A stretch of DNA of 64,000 nucleotides from Anticarsia gemmatalis (Eukaryota; Arthropoda; Insecta; Lepidoptera; Erebidae): positions 2,953,124 through 3,017,123 of the forward strand of contig NC_134775.1 in assembly GCF_050436995.1 (NCBI RefSeq), given 5' to 3'. Below are positions 10,956 to 21,698 of this stretch, one piece after another; within the stretch, counting starts at the first letter, position 1; each line of letters opens with the position of its first letter. The notes below the pieces were generated by a model. The model ran no database searches. It had not been told where the DNA came from and saw only the letters and a program-made list of their open reading frames with translations. A program made the translations under genes and the position numbers.

Positions 10956-13886
10956 ATGTCATTACTAGACAGCAGCATAAATAGTGACGAATATTTTTCT
11001 GCTAGTAGTGATACCAGCTTCGTAAGTGTTCCTTCTCTTGCTGAGACACTGTCGTCCCAGTTTTCTGATTTTCCCTTTGGAACTTTAATGTGGTCCATAT
11101 TAATGCTCAGAGTGTTCCGGCCCATTTCCCGGATATCCTGGCTACTTTCGACTGTACACATATTCATGCAATACTTGTTTCTGAGTCTTGGCTTAAACCA
11201 TGCTTAGTCTCCTCGGCTTATTCGCTCCCAGGCTATGAACATATTAGAAATGATCGCGCAGTGGGAGGTGGGGGTGGAGTGGCTATCTATCTTAAACAAA
11301 ATATTCCCTTCACTATAGTTAGCAAGTCTCCACAGCCCCCACCACCAAATGCTGGCGAGCATCTTTTTCTCGAAGTTGAACTTCTTCACTCTAAAATCTT
11401 GCTCGGTGTTTTTTATAGTCCTTCTTTACGTGTAGATTACTTCACTTCTCTTGAAATTCTGTTAGAAAATTTTATCCCCGTGTACAGTCAAACCATAATC
11501 ATGGGCGATTTCAACACCTGCCTCCTTAAAAATGATCACCGTTCCAGTTCACTCCAATCCATCGTTGACTCCAATAACCTCTCTATACTTCCTCTTAATG
11601 CTACACATCATTTTCCAAACTGTACTCCATCTTTGCTTGACCTTATCCTTATTTCTTCCCCTGATCGTGTTTCTAAGCACGGTCAGTGTCCTGCTGATGC
11701 CTTTTCCTACCATGACCTCCTCTTCTTGTCTTATCGTGTCCGGCCTCCGAAACCTAAACCTAAAATCCTTGTACAGCGCAACTTTCGTGAAATGAATGTG
11801 GCAAATCTTCGTGCGGATGTCAACAACATTGCCTGGGATTCTCTCTATGCTTCGGAATGTGTGGATGAGAAAGTTCAGTTACTGACCTCAAACCTGATAA
11901 AGCTCTACGACACTCATGCACCATTGCGTACAATTAGGGTGAAACATCTTCCGTCACCTTGGCTTACGGACGACATTAAGACTCTACTCTCCCAGAAAGC
12001 TGCTGCAAAAACAAAATTTAAATGTCGTCCAACTGACGCTAATTGGAAAAAATATGTAGCTATACGAAATCACTGCAGTAAGGTGTGTAGGAATGCACAA
12101 CGCCGACATATTCATGCATCTGTCGAAAATGGAGATCCAGGCAAAGTTTGGAAATTTCTGAAGTCATTGGGAGTCGGCAAATCGCGCCAAGACGCGATTC
12201 CTAAAGCTCTTGAACTAAACGCTTTAAACCAATACTTTACTGCATTACCTCACTTTGACCCCATTCTAAAAGATAATACACTAAAATCTCTTTCACTAAG
12301 TTCGACTCCCGACTGCTTCCCATTTGAATTTCATCAATTTGCTGCTTGTGACGTTAAGAAGAGCATCCTATCTACTTCCTCGAATGCGATAGGTACCGAT
12401 TGCGTCAGCCGTAATATGATCCTTCCTATCCTTGATGAAATACTCCCTGACATCTGTCATATCCTCAATTCCTCTATCTCCAGTGGCATCTTTCCATCAG
12501 CTTGGAAAGACGCCCAAATCACACCTCTACCTAAAAAATGCAACCCTTCATCTTTCTCTGAATACCGACCCATTTCTATCCTACCTTTCCTCTCCAAAGT
12601 TCTTGAACGCCTCGTTCATGATCAGCTTAGTTCCTTTCTTTCCGAAAATCAACTCCTTAACCCACTCCAGTCTGGTTTCCGTCCCGGTCACAGCACCACC
12701 ACAACCCTGGTTCATATTACGGAAGATATTAGGTCTGCAATGGAAGGTGGTCATCTAACAGTGCTTGCATTGCTAGACTTTAGCAACGCTTTTAACACTG
12801 TCGACTTTGATATACTTCTCGGGATACTATGCTCTCTTAACGTATCTCCAACAGCGGTTGACTGGTTTCGTAGTTACCTGTTTGGGCGCCGGCAACGTAT
12901 CAGGATCGAAAATACGATCTCCGCATGGTGCCCGTCATTTGCTGGCGTTCCGCAGGGCGGCGTCTTATCTCCCCTACTCTTCGCAGTTTTTATTAACTCA
13001 ATTTCTAACGTCTTAACTTCTTCCTACCACCTCTACGCAGATTCAAATTTACTCCCACGCTCCCTTAGATAGGTTGACGGAGGCTGTCCAAACAGTAAAC
13101 ACTGACATGGTGCGAATTTGCGACTGGAGTAGGTCGTATGGGCTAAAGGTCAACCCAGATAAGACCCAGGTGATTGTTGTTGGCAGTTCGAGAATGGTCT
13201 CAAAAATTGAATGGTCACTGATACCCCCGGTGTCTTGTGACGGTACTGTTATACCATTTAGTGACGTAGTCAAGAATTTGGGTATTTTTATTGACAAAAA
13301 TATGTCATGGGTTCCCCAGATCCAACAAGTACGTCGCAAAATCTTTGCTTCGGCGGGGTCTTTGCGCAGACTACGTAATCTTCTTCCGATCACCACAAAA
13401 GTTGCGTTAGTACAATCCCTTCTTTTTCCCGTTCTTGATTATGCCGATGTCAGCTATCCTGATCTTACTGAGGACCAACTGAATAAACTTGAGCGGCTTC
13501 AAAACTTCTTTATTAGATTCATATTTGGTTTACGCAAGTATGATCATATTTCTGAATACAGACACAAGCTCAAGTGGTTACCCCTACGTTCACGCCGGAA
13601 TGCTCACATTCTCTCTCTTCTGTACAATGTATTGTTTAATCCCTTAGCACCCCCATATCTTAAAGAACGTTTCGATTTCTTGCATGACACACATTCAAGA
13701 CTCCTGCGATCATCAGAAAACTTAAGATTGAAGATGCCGGTGCATTCCACAAGATTTCTCGATAAATCATTTTCTGTAGAAGCTGTGCGATTGTGGAATG
13801 CACTACCAGTATCTATACGACGCGCTCAATCCCTGCCCATCTTTAAAAAACTTGTCAAGGAACACTACCTATCGCTACACAATTAA
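10956..13886 (+). pseudogene. Element D ORF2: endonuclease and reverse transcriptase, two frameshifts
   Basis: ORF2 probably starts at ATG 10956 (MSLLDSSINSDEYFS). It shifts frame near 11080 and continues as 11090-13072: endonuclease motifs HINAQS, SESWLKP, GGGVAIYL, MGDFNTC and SYHDLLF, then RT motifs YRPISILPFLSKVLERLVH, SGFRPGHSTTT, LLDFSNAFNTVDF and GVPQGGVLSPLLF. The frame breaks again at about 13042, exactly in the catalytic YADD box, where about 5 bases are missing compared with the copy at 52080. The C-terminal part continues at 13074-13886 and ends with LWNALPVSIRRAQSLPIFK. No RNase H is present. Related copies keep the same domain order, so the breaks are probably damage after insertion. 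Confidence 0.9.
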
Positions 13887-14253
13887 CTATTTATTTAATG
13901 TATACATGTATTTGGTATGTATTTTTAATATTATTTATGTATCTTTTATATATTTATATATATATTTCACTTTTATATATATGTAATTATTTACGTTTAA
14001 TTAATATATTTTCCTAACACTCTTAGGAACTGCCCTCTCTCGTTTCATTCTAATGCATTAATCTCTCCATCCAATGGTTGCCTGGAAGAGATTGCCACTG
14101 TGCGATAAGGCCGCCAATTGTATTACCATCTTAATTTTATTTTGTTTTTATTTTTATCCATGTCTATTTTGTTTCTTGTATCTTCTTTTTTATTTTATTT
14201 ATACAAGTACAATAAAGAGTATTTCATTCATTTCATTCATTCATTCATTCATA
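13887..14253 (+). other. 3' UTR and ATTC-rich tail of element D
   Basis: Noncoding and AT-rich. It ends in tandem TTCATTCA units, the microsatellite tail of the element. Confidence 0.75.
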
Positions 14254-14263
14254 ATTATTCAAT
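14254..14263. repeat. Target duplication of element D, right copy
   Basis: ATTATTCAAT, identical to 9516-9525. Confidence 0.85.
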
Positions 14264-15785
14264 ACTATTGAATCGTAGTTTAAAACCATCTTCAAATAAA
14301 AAACTATTCATGATAGCAATAGGAAACTAAAATTTTGTGATTGGGCGACAGTAGGTATTAATTAAAGTAGAGCTAGGTTGTATGAGTTTTACTCCATGAA
14401 ACAGTTTAATTTTAATCCTAAATTTCTTCTCTATGTTAGGAACTATTCATAGGTTTTTAAGAAAACTTGTGTTGCTGCTAAATCTTTATACTTAAGCGAC
14501 AAAATTAAAAGCTTAGACAATACGATCAAAACCACTTGAAATATCATTAACAACGAAACAGGTCGTGCTATTCAGCGCAAAAATAACTTTGAACTGAAAG
14601 TTGATGACTTTCAATACTTTCTTCGCTGATATTCCCACAGCTACAACTAGCTCCTTGAATTCCTCTCCTGCCAAAGCAGAATGTTTACTTAGGTATAGTG
14701 TAGATGAGTGTGTGATATTGTTTTTATTTCATACATATCAACTCGAATGATGTAGTCAAGGCTTTTAGGTCGCTCAATTTTATCACCTGACCTCTGGGAC
14801 ATATCTGTTAGGTTAATAGAGAGTGGCATCTTGGAATTAGTCCCCCATTTGGCTTTAATATTTAATAGGTGTGTTGATGCTGGTGTGTTTCCAGACAACA
14901 ACACAGCAAAGTAGTACCACTCTTTAAGAAGGTATCTAAGATTGAGCCCAGCAATTTCAGGCCCTTTTCCATCTTGCCTGCGATTAGCAAAATCTTTGAA
15001 AGGGTCATCTTAGAGCAGCTCAAAAGTCACTTTAACTCGAATCAACTATTTCATAGTAAACAGTTCGGTTTCACAAAGGGTAGATCAACCATCGATGCAG
15101 GAATTTCGCTCGTCAGACATATCTATGATGCTTGGGAGACATCCCGGGACGCTATTGGGGTATTCTGCGATCTCTCCAAAACGTTTGGCTGTGTCCAACA
15201 TAATACGCTCCTTAGGAAACTATCATTATGGAATTAGGGATACAGCGCTCAAGTTACTTGCTTTATATTTGAGTGATAGGATTCAACAATATAAATGGTG
15301 TAAGGTCTTCAGGTTCGGCTGTTTCTTTAGGTGTGCCTCAGGCATCTATCCTTGGGCCGTTTATTTTCCTCGTGTACATAAACGATCTCCCATTTCAGGA
15401 ACAGGATTTGTGTGATATAATATTATTCACAGATGACACTTATTTCATTTTTAAAGTAGATCGTTCCAAGTCTTGCTTTGTTGGTATTAATTGTATTCTT
15501 GAACAGCTTCACAACTGGTTCACCTATAATAATCTCTTGCTAAATTCTGATAAAACGAAATGCACCAGGTTCACTATGCCCAACGCAAAGAATTTAGGCA
15601 CAAACATAGTCGTAAACGGTAAATTTATTGAGTTGGAAGATTCAGTGGCCTTTTTAGGTATCTCTATGGATAGCAAGCTCCAGTGGGGCACTCAAATAGC
15701 GCATCTCGCAAGACTGGTTTACTTTAGTTATTTTCACAGCGTCATGTCTTACGGTATATTACTGTGGGGTAAGGCTGCTGACTAG
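14264..15785 (+). pseudogene. Non-LTR fragment C, linker and reverse transcriptase
   Basis: Continuation of the 9378-9515 fragment. The linker is readable with stops (AKSLYLSDKIKSLDN, INNETGRA). The RT then runs in several frames: 14974-15237 with KSHFNSNQLFHSKQFGFTK and DLSKTFGCV, and 15273-15785 with LGVPQASILGPFIFLVYIND, a catalytic box mutated to FTDDTYF, and LGISMDSKLQWG. It ends at WGKAAD, where an unrelated sequence begins. It matches element A but is much older. The RT Phe-Ala-Asp-Asp box reads Phe-Thr-Asp-Asp, so activity is lost. Confidence 0.85.
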
Positions 15786-15964
15786 GGATTGCAATTCGGT
15801 ATCATTTTCAATCTAGCCGGATTTTACCGGATTGACGCCAATCCGGTAAAATCGGCCGGATTGGAGACTGCTTTGTGTTTATACATAGTTCGCCATTTTT
15901 GATGAATGGGAGGTATGGGCAAATGTATTTAAGGGTAAATGTACTTTGATTAAAAAAAAAAAAT
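15784..15964. other. Possible end of a hAT-like MITE
   Basis: TAGGGATTGCAATTCGGTAT followed by CCGGATTTTACCGGATT, with an inverted AATCCGGTAAAATCGGCCGG, looks like the subterminal region of hAT-type nonautonomous elements. I did not find a matching other end, so this is tentative. Confidence 0.3.
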
Positions 15965-15968
15965 AGAT
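15965..15968. repeat. Target duplication of the retrovirus, left copy
   Basis: AGAT directly before the 5' LTR is repeated directly after the 3' LTR (23698-23701). A 4-bp duplication is usual for errantivirus integrases. Confidence 0.85.
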
Positions 15969-16335
15969 AGTTATGCACCCTGCTAGGCCTCTACAAACAA
16001 TAGCAATAGGTTAGAGAACAATAATCAATGGGTTAGAGTTACGGTGTCAAATGCTAGTTGGTCAATTACTGTAACTTTAACGAGCGCCAAAACTATAACC
16101 ATTTGATTAACGATTACTTGTTCACTGTTAAGACCATTTATGAATACCATGATTGTATGTATCACGCCATAGCGGATACCACGTGACTAAAACCACATGT
16201 ATAAAAGCTTTGTCATTTGTACCATAATCCAGTTCTGTTCCTGTAATTGTCTCGGCTTGATGCTCTGCGAGCACACCTTTATTTTATTAAAATAAATATA
16301 TTTTTTTAAATAAAGTGCTGTCCATTAATTTGACT
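15969..16335 (+). repeat. 5' LTR of the retrovirus
   Basis: 367 bp, starting AGTTATGCACC and ending TTTGACT. It contains a TATAAAAG box at about 16200, which probably directs the genomic transcript, and an AATAAA at about 16309. Confidence 0.95.
16200..16207 (+). promoter_or_regulatory. TATA box in the 5' LTR
   Basis: TATAAAAG lies about 110 bp upstream of the AATAAA signal, so transcription probably starts near 16230. The same box is in the 3' LTR. Confidence 0.65.
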
Positions 16336-16352
16336 GGCGCAGTCGGTAGGAT
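16335..16352 (+). promoter_or_regulatory. Primer binding site
   Basis: TGGCGCAGTCGGTAGGAT starts at the last base of the LTR. TGG is expected to pair with the CCA end of a tRNA. From memory this type of site is used by several Drosophila errantiviruses and pairs with a serine tRNA. Confidence 0.8.
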
Positions 16353-16603
16353 CTTAAGTTCGCGTAAAGTTCGTCGTTCCGTACACAAAAATCGGTACTC
16401 CGCGGCAACTAACAGCCTGACTAAGATTCGAAGAACTTACAAATTTCGTCAAATACCGCATCGGGCAGCAGCAGCATCTCGCTAACATCGTTCAAGACAG
16501 CAACTCGGCATGGGCAGCAGCAGATTACTGTGAGTAAATCCTTATTCGCACTGTTTCCATAACCCCGTGTCTATCCTTATATATCTAACTGGACCAAACA
16601 TCG

Positions 16604-16850
16604 CTAAGTTGATATATCCACTCGTATTTTCGGTCAAAATCGCGGAATCTACGATTAGTTATAGTTTTCACTTGTATTTTTCGACAAAAATCGCGAAATC
16701 TACAATTAGTTATAGTATTTACTTGTATTTTTCGACAAAAATCGCGAAATCTACATTTAGTATAGGAACGTGTCTTTTCGGACAAACATAGCCGAATCTA
16801 CACTTAGTTTAAGCGTATATATCGGACAAAAATCGCCGAATATACTTTAT
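16604..16850 (+). repeat. Five tandem degenerate repeats in the retroviral leader
   Basis: A core like CGACAAAAATCGCGAAATCT begins at 16631, 16682, 16733, 16779 and 16823, so the period is 51, 51, 46 and 44 bp. A weaker trace lies before the first copy. The block fills most of the space between the PBS and gag. A short reading frame runs through it because 51 bp is a multiple of three, but I see no evidence that it is translated. Confidence 0.85.
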
Positions 16851-16887
16851 TAATCTTTTGCCCTAAAAATAATATATATTTGTAAAA

Positions 16888-18012
16888 ATGGCAACAAATG
16901 AGCCAACAAATACAATTCAACTTATTCCTAAGGAAATTCAAGCGATTATCCCACGCTTTGATGGCGACGGGAAATTGTTAAACTTATTTATAACTAAATG
17001 TGAATATGTAATTAAGTCATTTAGAGGGGAAAACAATCCCGCTCAAGATATCTATTTATATCACTGCATTACCAGCAGATTAGTAGGCAAAGCGGCCATA
17101 TTAATTAGTGAAAGAGAAAATGTGTTCTCATGGGAGGAGTTAAAAAGATTATTTGTACAGCATTTTGGCGATCCACGCACTGAAGCCTGTATTGCCATAG
17201 AACTAGAGAATCTTAAGATAAAACAAGGAGAAACGTATATTGAGTTCTGCCATAGAATCCAGAATATAAGATCATCCTTAATATCTAAAGTCAACCTTTT
17301 AACTGACGAAGGCATCAAAGCAGCTAAGTATATTATATACAACAATACCGCGTTAAACGTATTCTTATATAACTTACCCGAGGAAATGCTTCGATTCGTA
17401 AGATTGAACAAATGCACCTCGCTGGAAAGTGCACTAAGTGTCGTAACAGAAGAGGTCAATTTCCAAACGCAATATCAATCTAAAAATAAATCGAACCATA
17501 AACCATTGCAATCTAAACCTATCATACCAACGCCACAAAGTCAATTTAAATTCGGCATAAATAATAATATTCCACAAAACTCTCAGCATAAGACATTCCC
17601 TAATCTATTTAATAGAAATAATCCCGTTAATAACCAAATGAGATTCCCTCAGCCTAACAAGTTAGGACAACCTAATCAATTCCGTCACCCGCAACAACAA
17701 TTGCCTAGAGCAGTTAATAATTATAAACAAAGCGGATTTTTCAAACAAAATCCCAATCATCAATTTAAATTCGGGATACCAAATCAATTAAATCAGAATC
17801 GTTTCCCGCAAAATACAACACCTAAGCCTAACACGGACGTCTCCATGCGAACGGCAGTAAAACAAAATAACATAGACGAATATGAGGATTATGAAACACA
17901 TAACGAATGTATAGATATGGACGATCAGGAAATATACGAAAATTACGTAGAGTCTGAGGAAAATGAGGAAAATTTTACCATAGAAGCCTCACCGGACGAT
18001 CACCGGAAATAA
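16888..18012 (+). CDS. gag: Gag of the errantivirus
   Basis: 374 codons from an ATG in good context (AAAATGGC). Residues 1-190 are a capsid-like, Leu-rich helical region containing the ISEREN and FCHRIQNIRSSL blocks. Residues 200-320 are rich in Asn, Gln and Pro and contain two QFKFGI repeats. The end is acidic. No CCHC zinc knuckle is present, as is common for errantivirus Gag. It forms the particle core. Its 3' end overlaps the pol frame by 46 bases and contains a slippery site at 17970. Confidence 0.9.
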   Translation: MATNEPTNTIQLIPKEIQAIIPRFDGDGKLLNLFITKCEYVIKSFRGENNPAQDIYLYHCITSRLVGKAAILISERENVFSWEELKRLFVQHFGDPRTEACIAIELENLKIKQGETYIEFCHRIQNIRSSLISKVNLLTDEGIKAAKYIIYNNTALNVFLYNLPEEMLRFVRLNKCTSLESALSVVTEEVNFQTQYQSKNKSNHKPLQSKPIIPTPQSQFKFGINNNIPQNSQHKTFPNLFNRNNPVNNQMRFPQPNKLGQPNQFRHPQQQLPRAVNNYKQSGFFKQNPNHQFKFGIPNQLNQNRFPQNTTPKPNTDVSMRTAVKQNNIDEYEDYETHNECIDMDDQEIYENYVESEENEENFTIEASPDDHRK

Positions 18013-21000
18013 TCAATTTAAACTATTCGCAAGCTCATAGACTACCTCATATCGAAATACCAGAACTAGACGCTATTTTCATGATCGATACTGGCAGTAC
18101 GCGTTCTTTCATAAATCCGGAAAAAATAAATGAATATTTTCCTTATAATACGTATGAAGAGCCTTTCCAAGTAGTTAGCACACATGGTTGTAGCCAACAC
18201 ACGGAAGTAGCAAATATACCGCTTACGGAAACCTTTCAAACAGATCTTACTCATAAGTTTTTCGTTTATAAAGTTGACAAAGACTATGACGGCCTAATAG
18301 GCATAGATTTGCTAAAACAATTAGATGCTAACATTGACATGAAAAACCAAATATTACGAACAAATACCACCGAAATACCAATTCTTTATTATGAACACTT
18401 TAAAATAAATATTCCCAGGCGTTCTGAAGTCAAAGTAAAATTACCTACAACAGTAGAGAATGGCGAAGCTATTATCCCATTTACGGAATTCTGTTCAGGC
18501 GTTCGAACACCAGACGCAATGATAACATGTAAAGATTTTTATGCAGAAACAATCATACAAAACCTCAATAATAAAGACGTTCTAATAACACTAGAAAAAC
18601 CATTGTTAGTCCACCCATTAACAGAATCACTTAAAGTAACTACGACAAATCATAACTTGAATTATAGTCAAACAAATTCAATATTAGAAGCTAATTTAAA
18701 CAAGTTACGTTTAGAACATTTAAATAACGAAGAGAGAACCTGTATTCAAAACCTATGTCTAGAATATAAAGACATATTTTATTGCGAAGAAATCCCCTTG
18801 TCTTTTACCAACCAAGTAAAACATAAAATACGCACAAGCAACGAGGACCCTATATACATAAGACCTTATAGACAACCTCCAACAGAAAACGAAGAAATTA
18901 GGAAACAAGTACAGAAATTATTAGATAATAATGTAATAACTGAATCTCATTCCCCTTGGAGTGCCCCTGTACATCTTGTCCCTAAAAAATTAGACGCTTC
19001 AGGTGAACAAAAATACCGAATGGTAATAGATTACAGACGTTTAAACGAAATTACGGTCGATGATAAGTATCCTCTCCCAAATATTACAGATCTTTTTGAC
19101 AAATTAGGTAAAGCTACGTATTTTACTACGCTAGATCTTGCTAGTGGCTATCACCAAATAGAAGTAGAGCCTTCTGATAGACAGAAAACAGCCTTTACAA
19201 CCCAATCTGGTCACTATGAATTTAAAAGAATGCCCTTTGGTTTGAAGACAGCTCCGGCTACATTTCAACGAGCTATGGACAATGTTCTTAAAGGACTACA
19301 AGGAATGCATTGTCTAGTCTATTTAGATGACATCCTAGTCTTTTCTAATAGCTTACAAAATCACATAGAAAAGCTCAGAAAAATATTCGACAGACTTAGA
19401 CAGACAAACTTAAAAGTTACATTAGATAAGTGCGAGTTCTTAAGAAAAGAAGTACTTTACTTAGGACACACTCTTTCTAAAGATGGACTCAAACCAAACC
19501 AAGATAAAATTAAAGCAGTTTTAAATTTCCCTATTCCTAAAACTCCCACGGAGATAAAAAGCTTTTTAGGTTTAATAGGCTATTACCGTAAATTCATCAA
19601 AGATTTCTCTAAGATCACACAACCTCTCACAAATTGTTTAAAGAAAGGTAGAAAAATCGTACATACTCAGGAATTCGTAAACGCATTCGAAAAATGTAAA
19701 GAAATATTAACAAACGCCCCACTTTTACAATTCCCTGATTTTAGTAAACCATTTTTATTGACAACTGACGCATCAAATTACGCAGTAGGAGCAGTATTGT
19801 CACAAGGCCCAATTGGTAGCGATAAACCAATAGCATACGCAAGTCGAACATTAAATGACGCCGAAACGCGCTATAGTACTATTGAAAAGGAACTACTTGC
19901 AATAGTTTGGGCATGCAAACATTTCAGACCTTATTTATATGGTAAAAAATTCATTATACTTAGTGATCATAGACCTTTAGTTTGGTTACACACGTTTAAA
20001 GAACCAGGCAGTCGTTTAACTCGATGGAGATTAAGACTAGATGAGTATGATTATGATATTAAATACAAACCAGGTAAACAAAACGGAAACGCTGACGCAC
20101 TTTCACGTATTAAAATAAACGCGATTGATAAAGATAATATGTCAACCCAAGTAAATTCCCCCGATACAATAGTTATTTCAGACGATGAGGAAATAAGATC
20201 AAGAAAATCGACATATTCTATACCATCTGTTGACAGCCAAACTGTCACAGCATCCGAAAAGGACAACTCAACACTTGCTACAGTACATTCTGAAGAGAAT
20301 ACCGACTCTTCCGACTTACCGATATTAGATGAAGCAATCGATACAAAACCAAACCAAATACTTATATATACATGGAATAGAAATGAACTAACTGTTAAAG
20401 ATCTATCGCGCGACAAACAGAAAGTATTAGAAGTCCACATGCCAATAGATAATTTAGAGATAATCAAACAATTTCTTAAAGAATACATTAGACCTAAAAT
20501 CAAACATTTTATTTACTTTGAAGACCATAGACATCGCGAGTCGTTTACAAATATTATAACACAATTGTTTAAAAAGGACTCAATTAAAATATTTGAATGC
20601 ACTAAGCGTGTAGTTTACGTCGAAGACGAGAATGAACAACGTCAGATTGTATTGAAATACCATAAAGGTAAGACATGTCACAGAGGCATTAAAGAGACAA
20701 TAGCGCATCTCAAGAGAACTTACTACTGGAATAACCTGCACGAAACAGTCGCAAGCATCATAAATTCATGCGAACCGTGTAAACTCATGAAATACGACAG
20801 AAAACCCATTAAACCGGAACTTCAGTTAACTCAAACGCAATCAAAACCTTTCGAAGAGATATTTATAGATATATTTTCAATCGAAAACACTTACTTTTTA
20901 ACAATTATCGATGCATTCAGTAAATTAGGACAAGCCTTCGAAATCTCAAGCAGAAATACACCGGAAATAATTAGAGCGCTAATTAAATACTTCTCGTTTT

Positions 21001-21698
21001 ACGGAATACCACAACGCATTAGCTCAGATCCCGGAACGGAATTTAATAATAACCTATTGAAGGAAATGTTATCATTCTACAAAATAGACTTACACATAGG
21101 AACACCCCATAATCCAAATTCCATGGGTTTAGTTGAAAGATTCCATTCAACAATTACGGAAATATACAGACTAGCTAAATACGAACGGAAGATAACAGAC
21201 GCAGCATCCGTCATGACTTACGCTATTATCTCATACAACCAATCTATACACTCTTCAACAGGTCTTACACCTTTCGAAATAGTCTTCGGACATACCGAAT
21301 CATCGGACGCATTTAACGTAGACTTTAATAAACAATATATACAACAATTAGTTCAAGAACACGCGAAACGCACAAAATATTTATATAAATATCTAACTGA
21401 CAAAATGATCGACTCTAAAACTAAAATAAAGGAAAAACGTGGTGGTGAGACAAAATTCAACATCAAGAAAGGAGATAAAGTTTATGTAAAAGGCGTTAAT
21501 ATTAGGCGCAGTAAAGATAAACCTCGATACCAGAAAGCAACAATTACGGGCGAAATAAATCGCAACACTGTCCCAGTAAAAACTAAAAACAGAGACACTA
21601 AGGTCGCTATTAAAGACATAAAACGTCCTTCACAGGTACATCCTGTCAATGATGACACTAATAATCCAAGGCCAGGCCCTTCAACTTCAACCGATTGA
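17967..21698 (+). CDS. pol: Pol polyprotein of the errantivirus: protease, RT, RNase H, integrase
   Basis: The open frame starts at 17967; numbering from the ATG at 18081 gives 1205 residues. The aspartic protease motif IDTGS is at residues 2-6. The reverse transcriptase has SPWSAPVHLVPKK, then YLDDILVFS at 414-422. RNase H has TTDASNYAVGAVLSQ near 561 and HRPLVWL later. The integrase has an HHCC zinc domain (HKGKTCHRGIKE to CEPCKLMK) around 860-910 and a D,D35E core: IDIFSIE, SDPGTEF and GLVERFH. I count 35 residues between the last Asp and Glu. No stop or frameshift is seen and all catalytic residues are present. It is made as Gag-Pol and makes and integrates the DNA copy. Confidence 0.95.
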   Translation, partial: GKFYHRSLTGRSPEIINLNYSQAHRLPHIEIPELDAIFMIDTGSTRSFINPEKINEYFPYNTYEEPFQVVSTHGCSQHTEVANIPLTETFQTDLTHKFFVYKVDKDYDGLIGIDLLKQLDANIDMKNQILRTNTTEIPILYYEHFKINIPRRSEVKVKLPTTVENGEAIIPFTEFCSGVRTPDAMITCKDFYAETIIQNLNNKDVLITLEKPLLVHPLTESLKVTTTNHNLNYSQTNSILEANLNKLRLEHLNNEERTCIQNLCLEYKDIFYCEEIPLSFTNQVKHKIRTSNEDPIYIRPYRQPPTENEEIRKQVQKLLDNNVITESHSPWSAPVHLVPKKLDASGEQKYRMVIDYRRLNEITVDDKYPLPNITDLFDKLGKATYFTTLDLASGYHQIEVEPSDRQKTAFTTQSGHYEFKRMPFGLKTAPATFQRAMDNVLKGLQGMHCLVYLDDILVFSNSLQNHIEKLRKIFDRLRQTNLKVTLDKCEFLRKEVLYLGHTLSKDGLKPNQDKIKAVLNFPIPKTPTEIKSFLGLIGYYRKFIKDFSKITQPLTNCLKKGRKIVHTQEFVNAFEKCKEILTNAPLLQFPDFSKPFLLTTDASNYAVGAVLSQGPIGSDKPIAYASRTLNDAETRYSTIEKELLAIVWACKHFRPYLYGKKFIILSDHRPLVWLHTFKEPGSRLTRWRLRLDEYDYDIKYKPGKQNGNADALSRIKINAIDKDNMSTQVNSPDTIVISDDEEIRSRKSTYSIPSVDSQTVTASEKDNSTLATVHSEENTDSSDLPILDEAIDTKPNQILIYTWNRNELTVKDLSRDKQKVLEVHMPIDNLEIIKQFLKEYIRPKIKHFIYFEDHRHRESFTNIITQLFKKDSIKIFECTKRVVYVEDENEQRQIVLKYHKGKTCHRGIKETIAHLKRTYYWNNLHETVASIINSCEPCKLMKYDRKPIKPELQLTQTQSKPFEEIFIDIFSIENTYFLTIIDAFSKLGQAFEISSRNTPEIIRALIKYFSFYGIPQRISSDPGTEFNNNLLKEMLSFYKIDLHIGTPHNPNSMGLVERFHSTITEIYRLAKYERKITDAASVMTYAIISYNQSIHSSTGLTPFEIVFGHTESSDAFNVDFNKQYIQQLVQEHAKRTKYLYKYLTDKMIDSKTKIKEKRGGETKFNIKKGDKVYVKGVNIRRSKDKPRYQKATITGEINRNTVPVKTKNRDTKVAIKDIKRPSQVHPVNDDTNNPRPGPSTSTD
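17970..17976 (+). promoter_or_regulatory. Putative -1 ribosomal frameshift site for gag-pol
   Basis: The heptamer A AAT TTT is in phase with gag (X XXY YYZ) and lies inside the gag/pol overlap (17967-18012). Pol is in the -1 frame relative to gag and has no good start codon of its own in the overlap, so a Gag-Pol fusion by -1 slippage is expected. Confidence 0.7.

Larger units (their letters stand above)
9526..14253 (+). mobile_element. Nearly full-length non-LTR retrotransposon (element D)
   Basis: The 4.7-kb element has a 5' UTR (9526-9759), ORF1 (9760-10473), a spacer (10474-10955), ORF2 (10956-13886), and a 3' UTR ending in ATTC-type tandem repeats (14220-14253). Perfect 10-bp target duplications flank it. 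It lies inside fragment C in the same orientation. Related copies lie at 49690-55900 and, more distantly, 36050-38830. Confidence 0.9.

Noticed and set aside
16567..16791. 74-codon frame through the retroviral leader repeats
   Set aside because: It is open because the repeat unit of 51 bp is a multiple of three. There is no motif, and related leaders are not available to test it.
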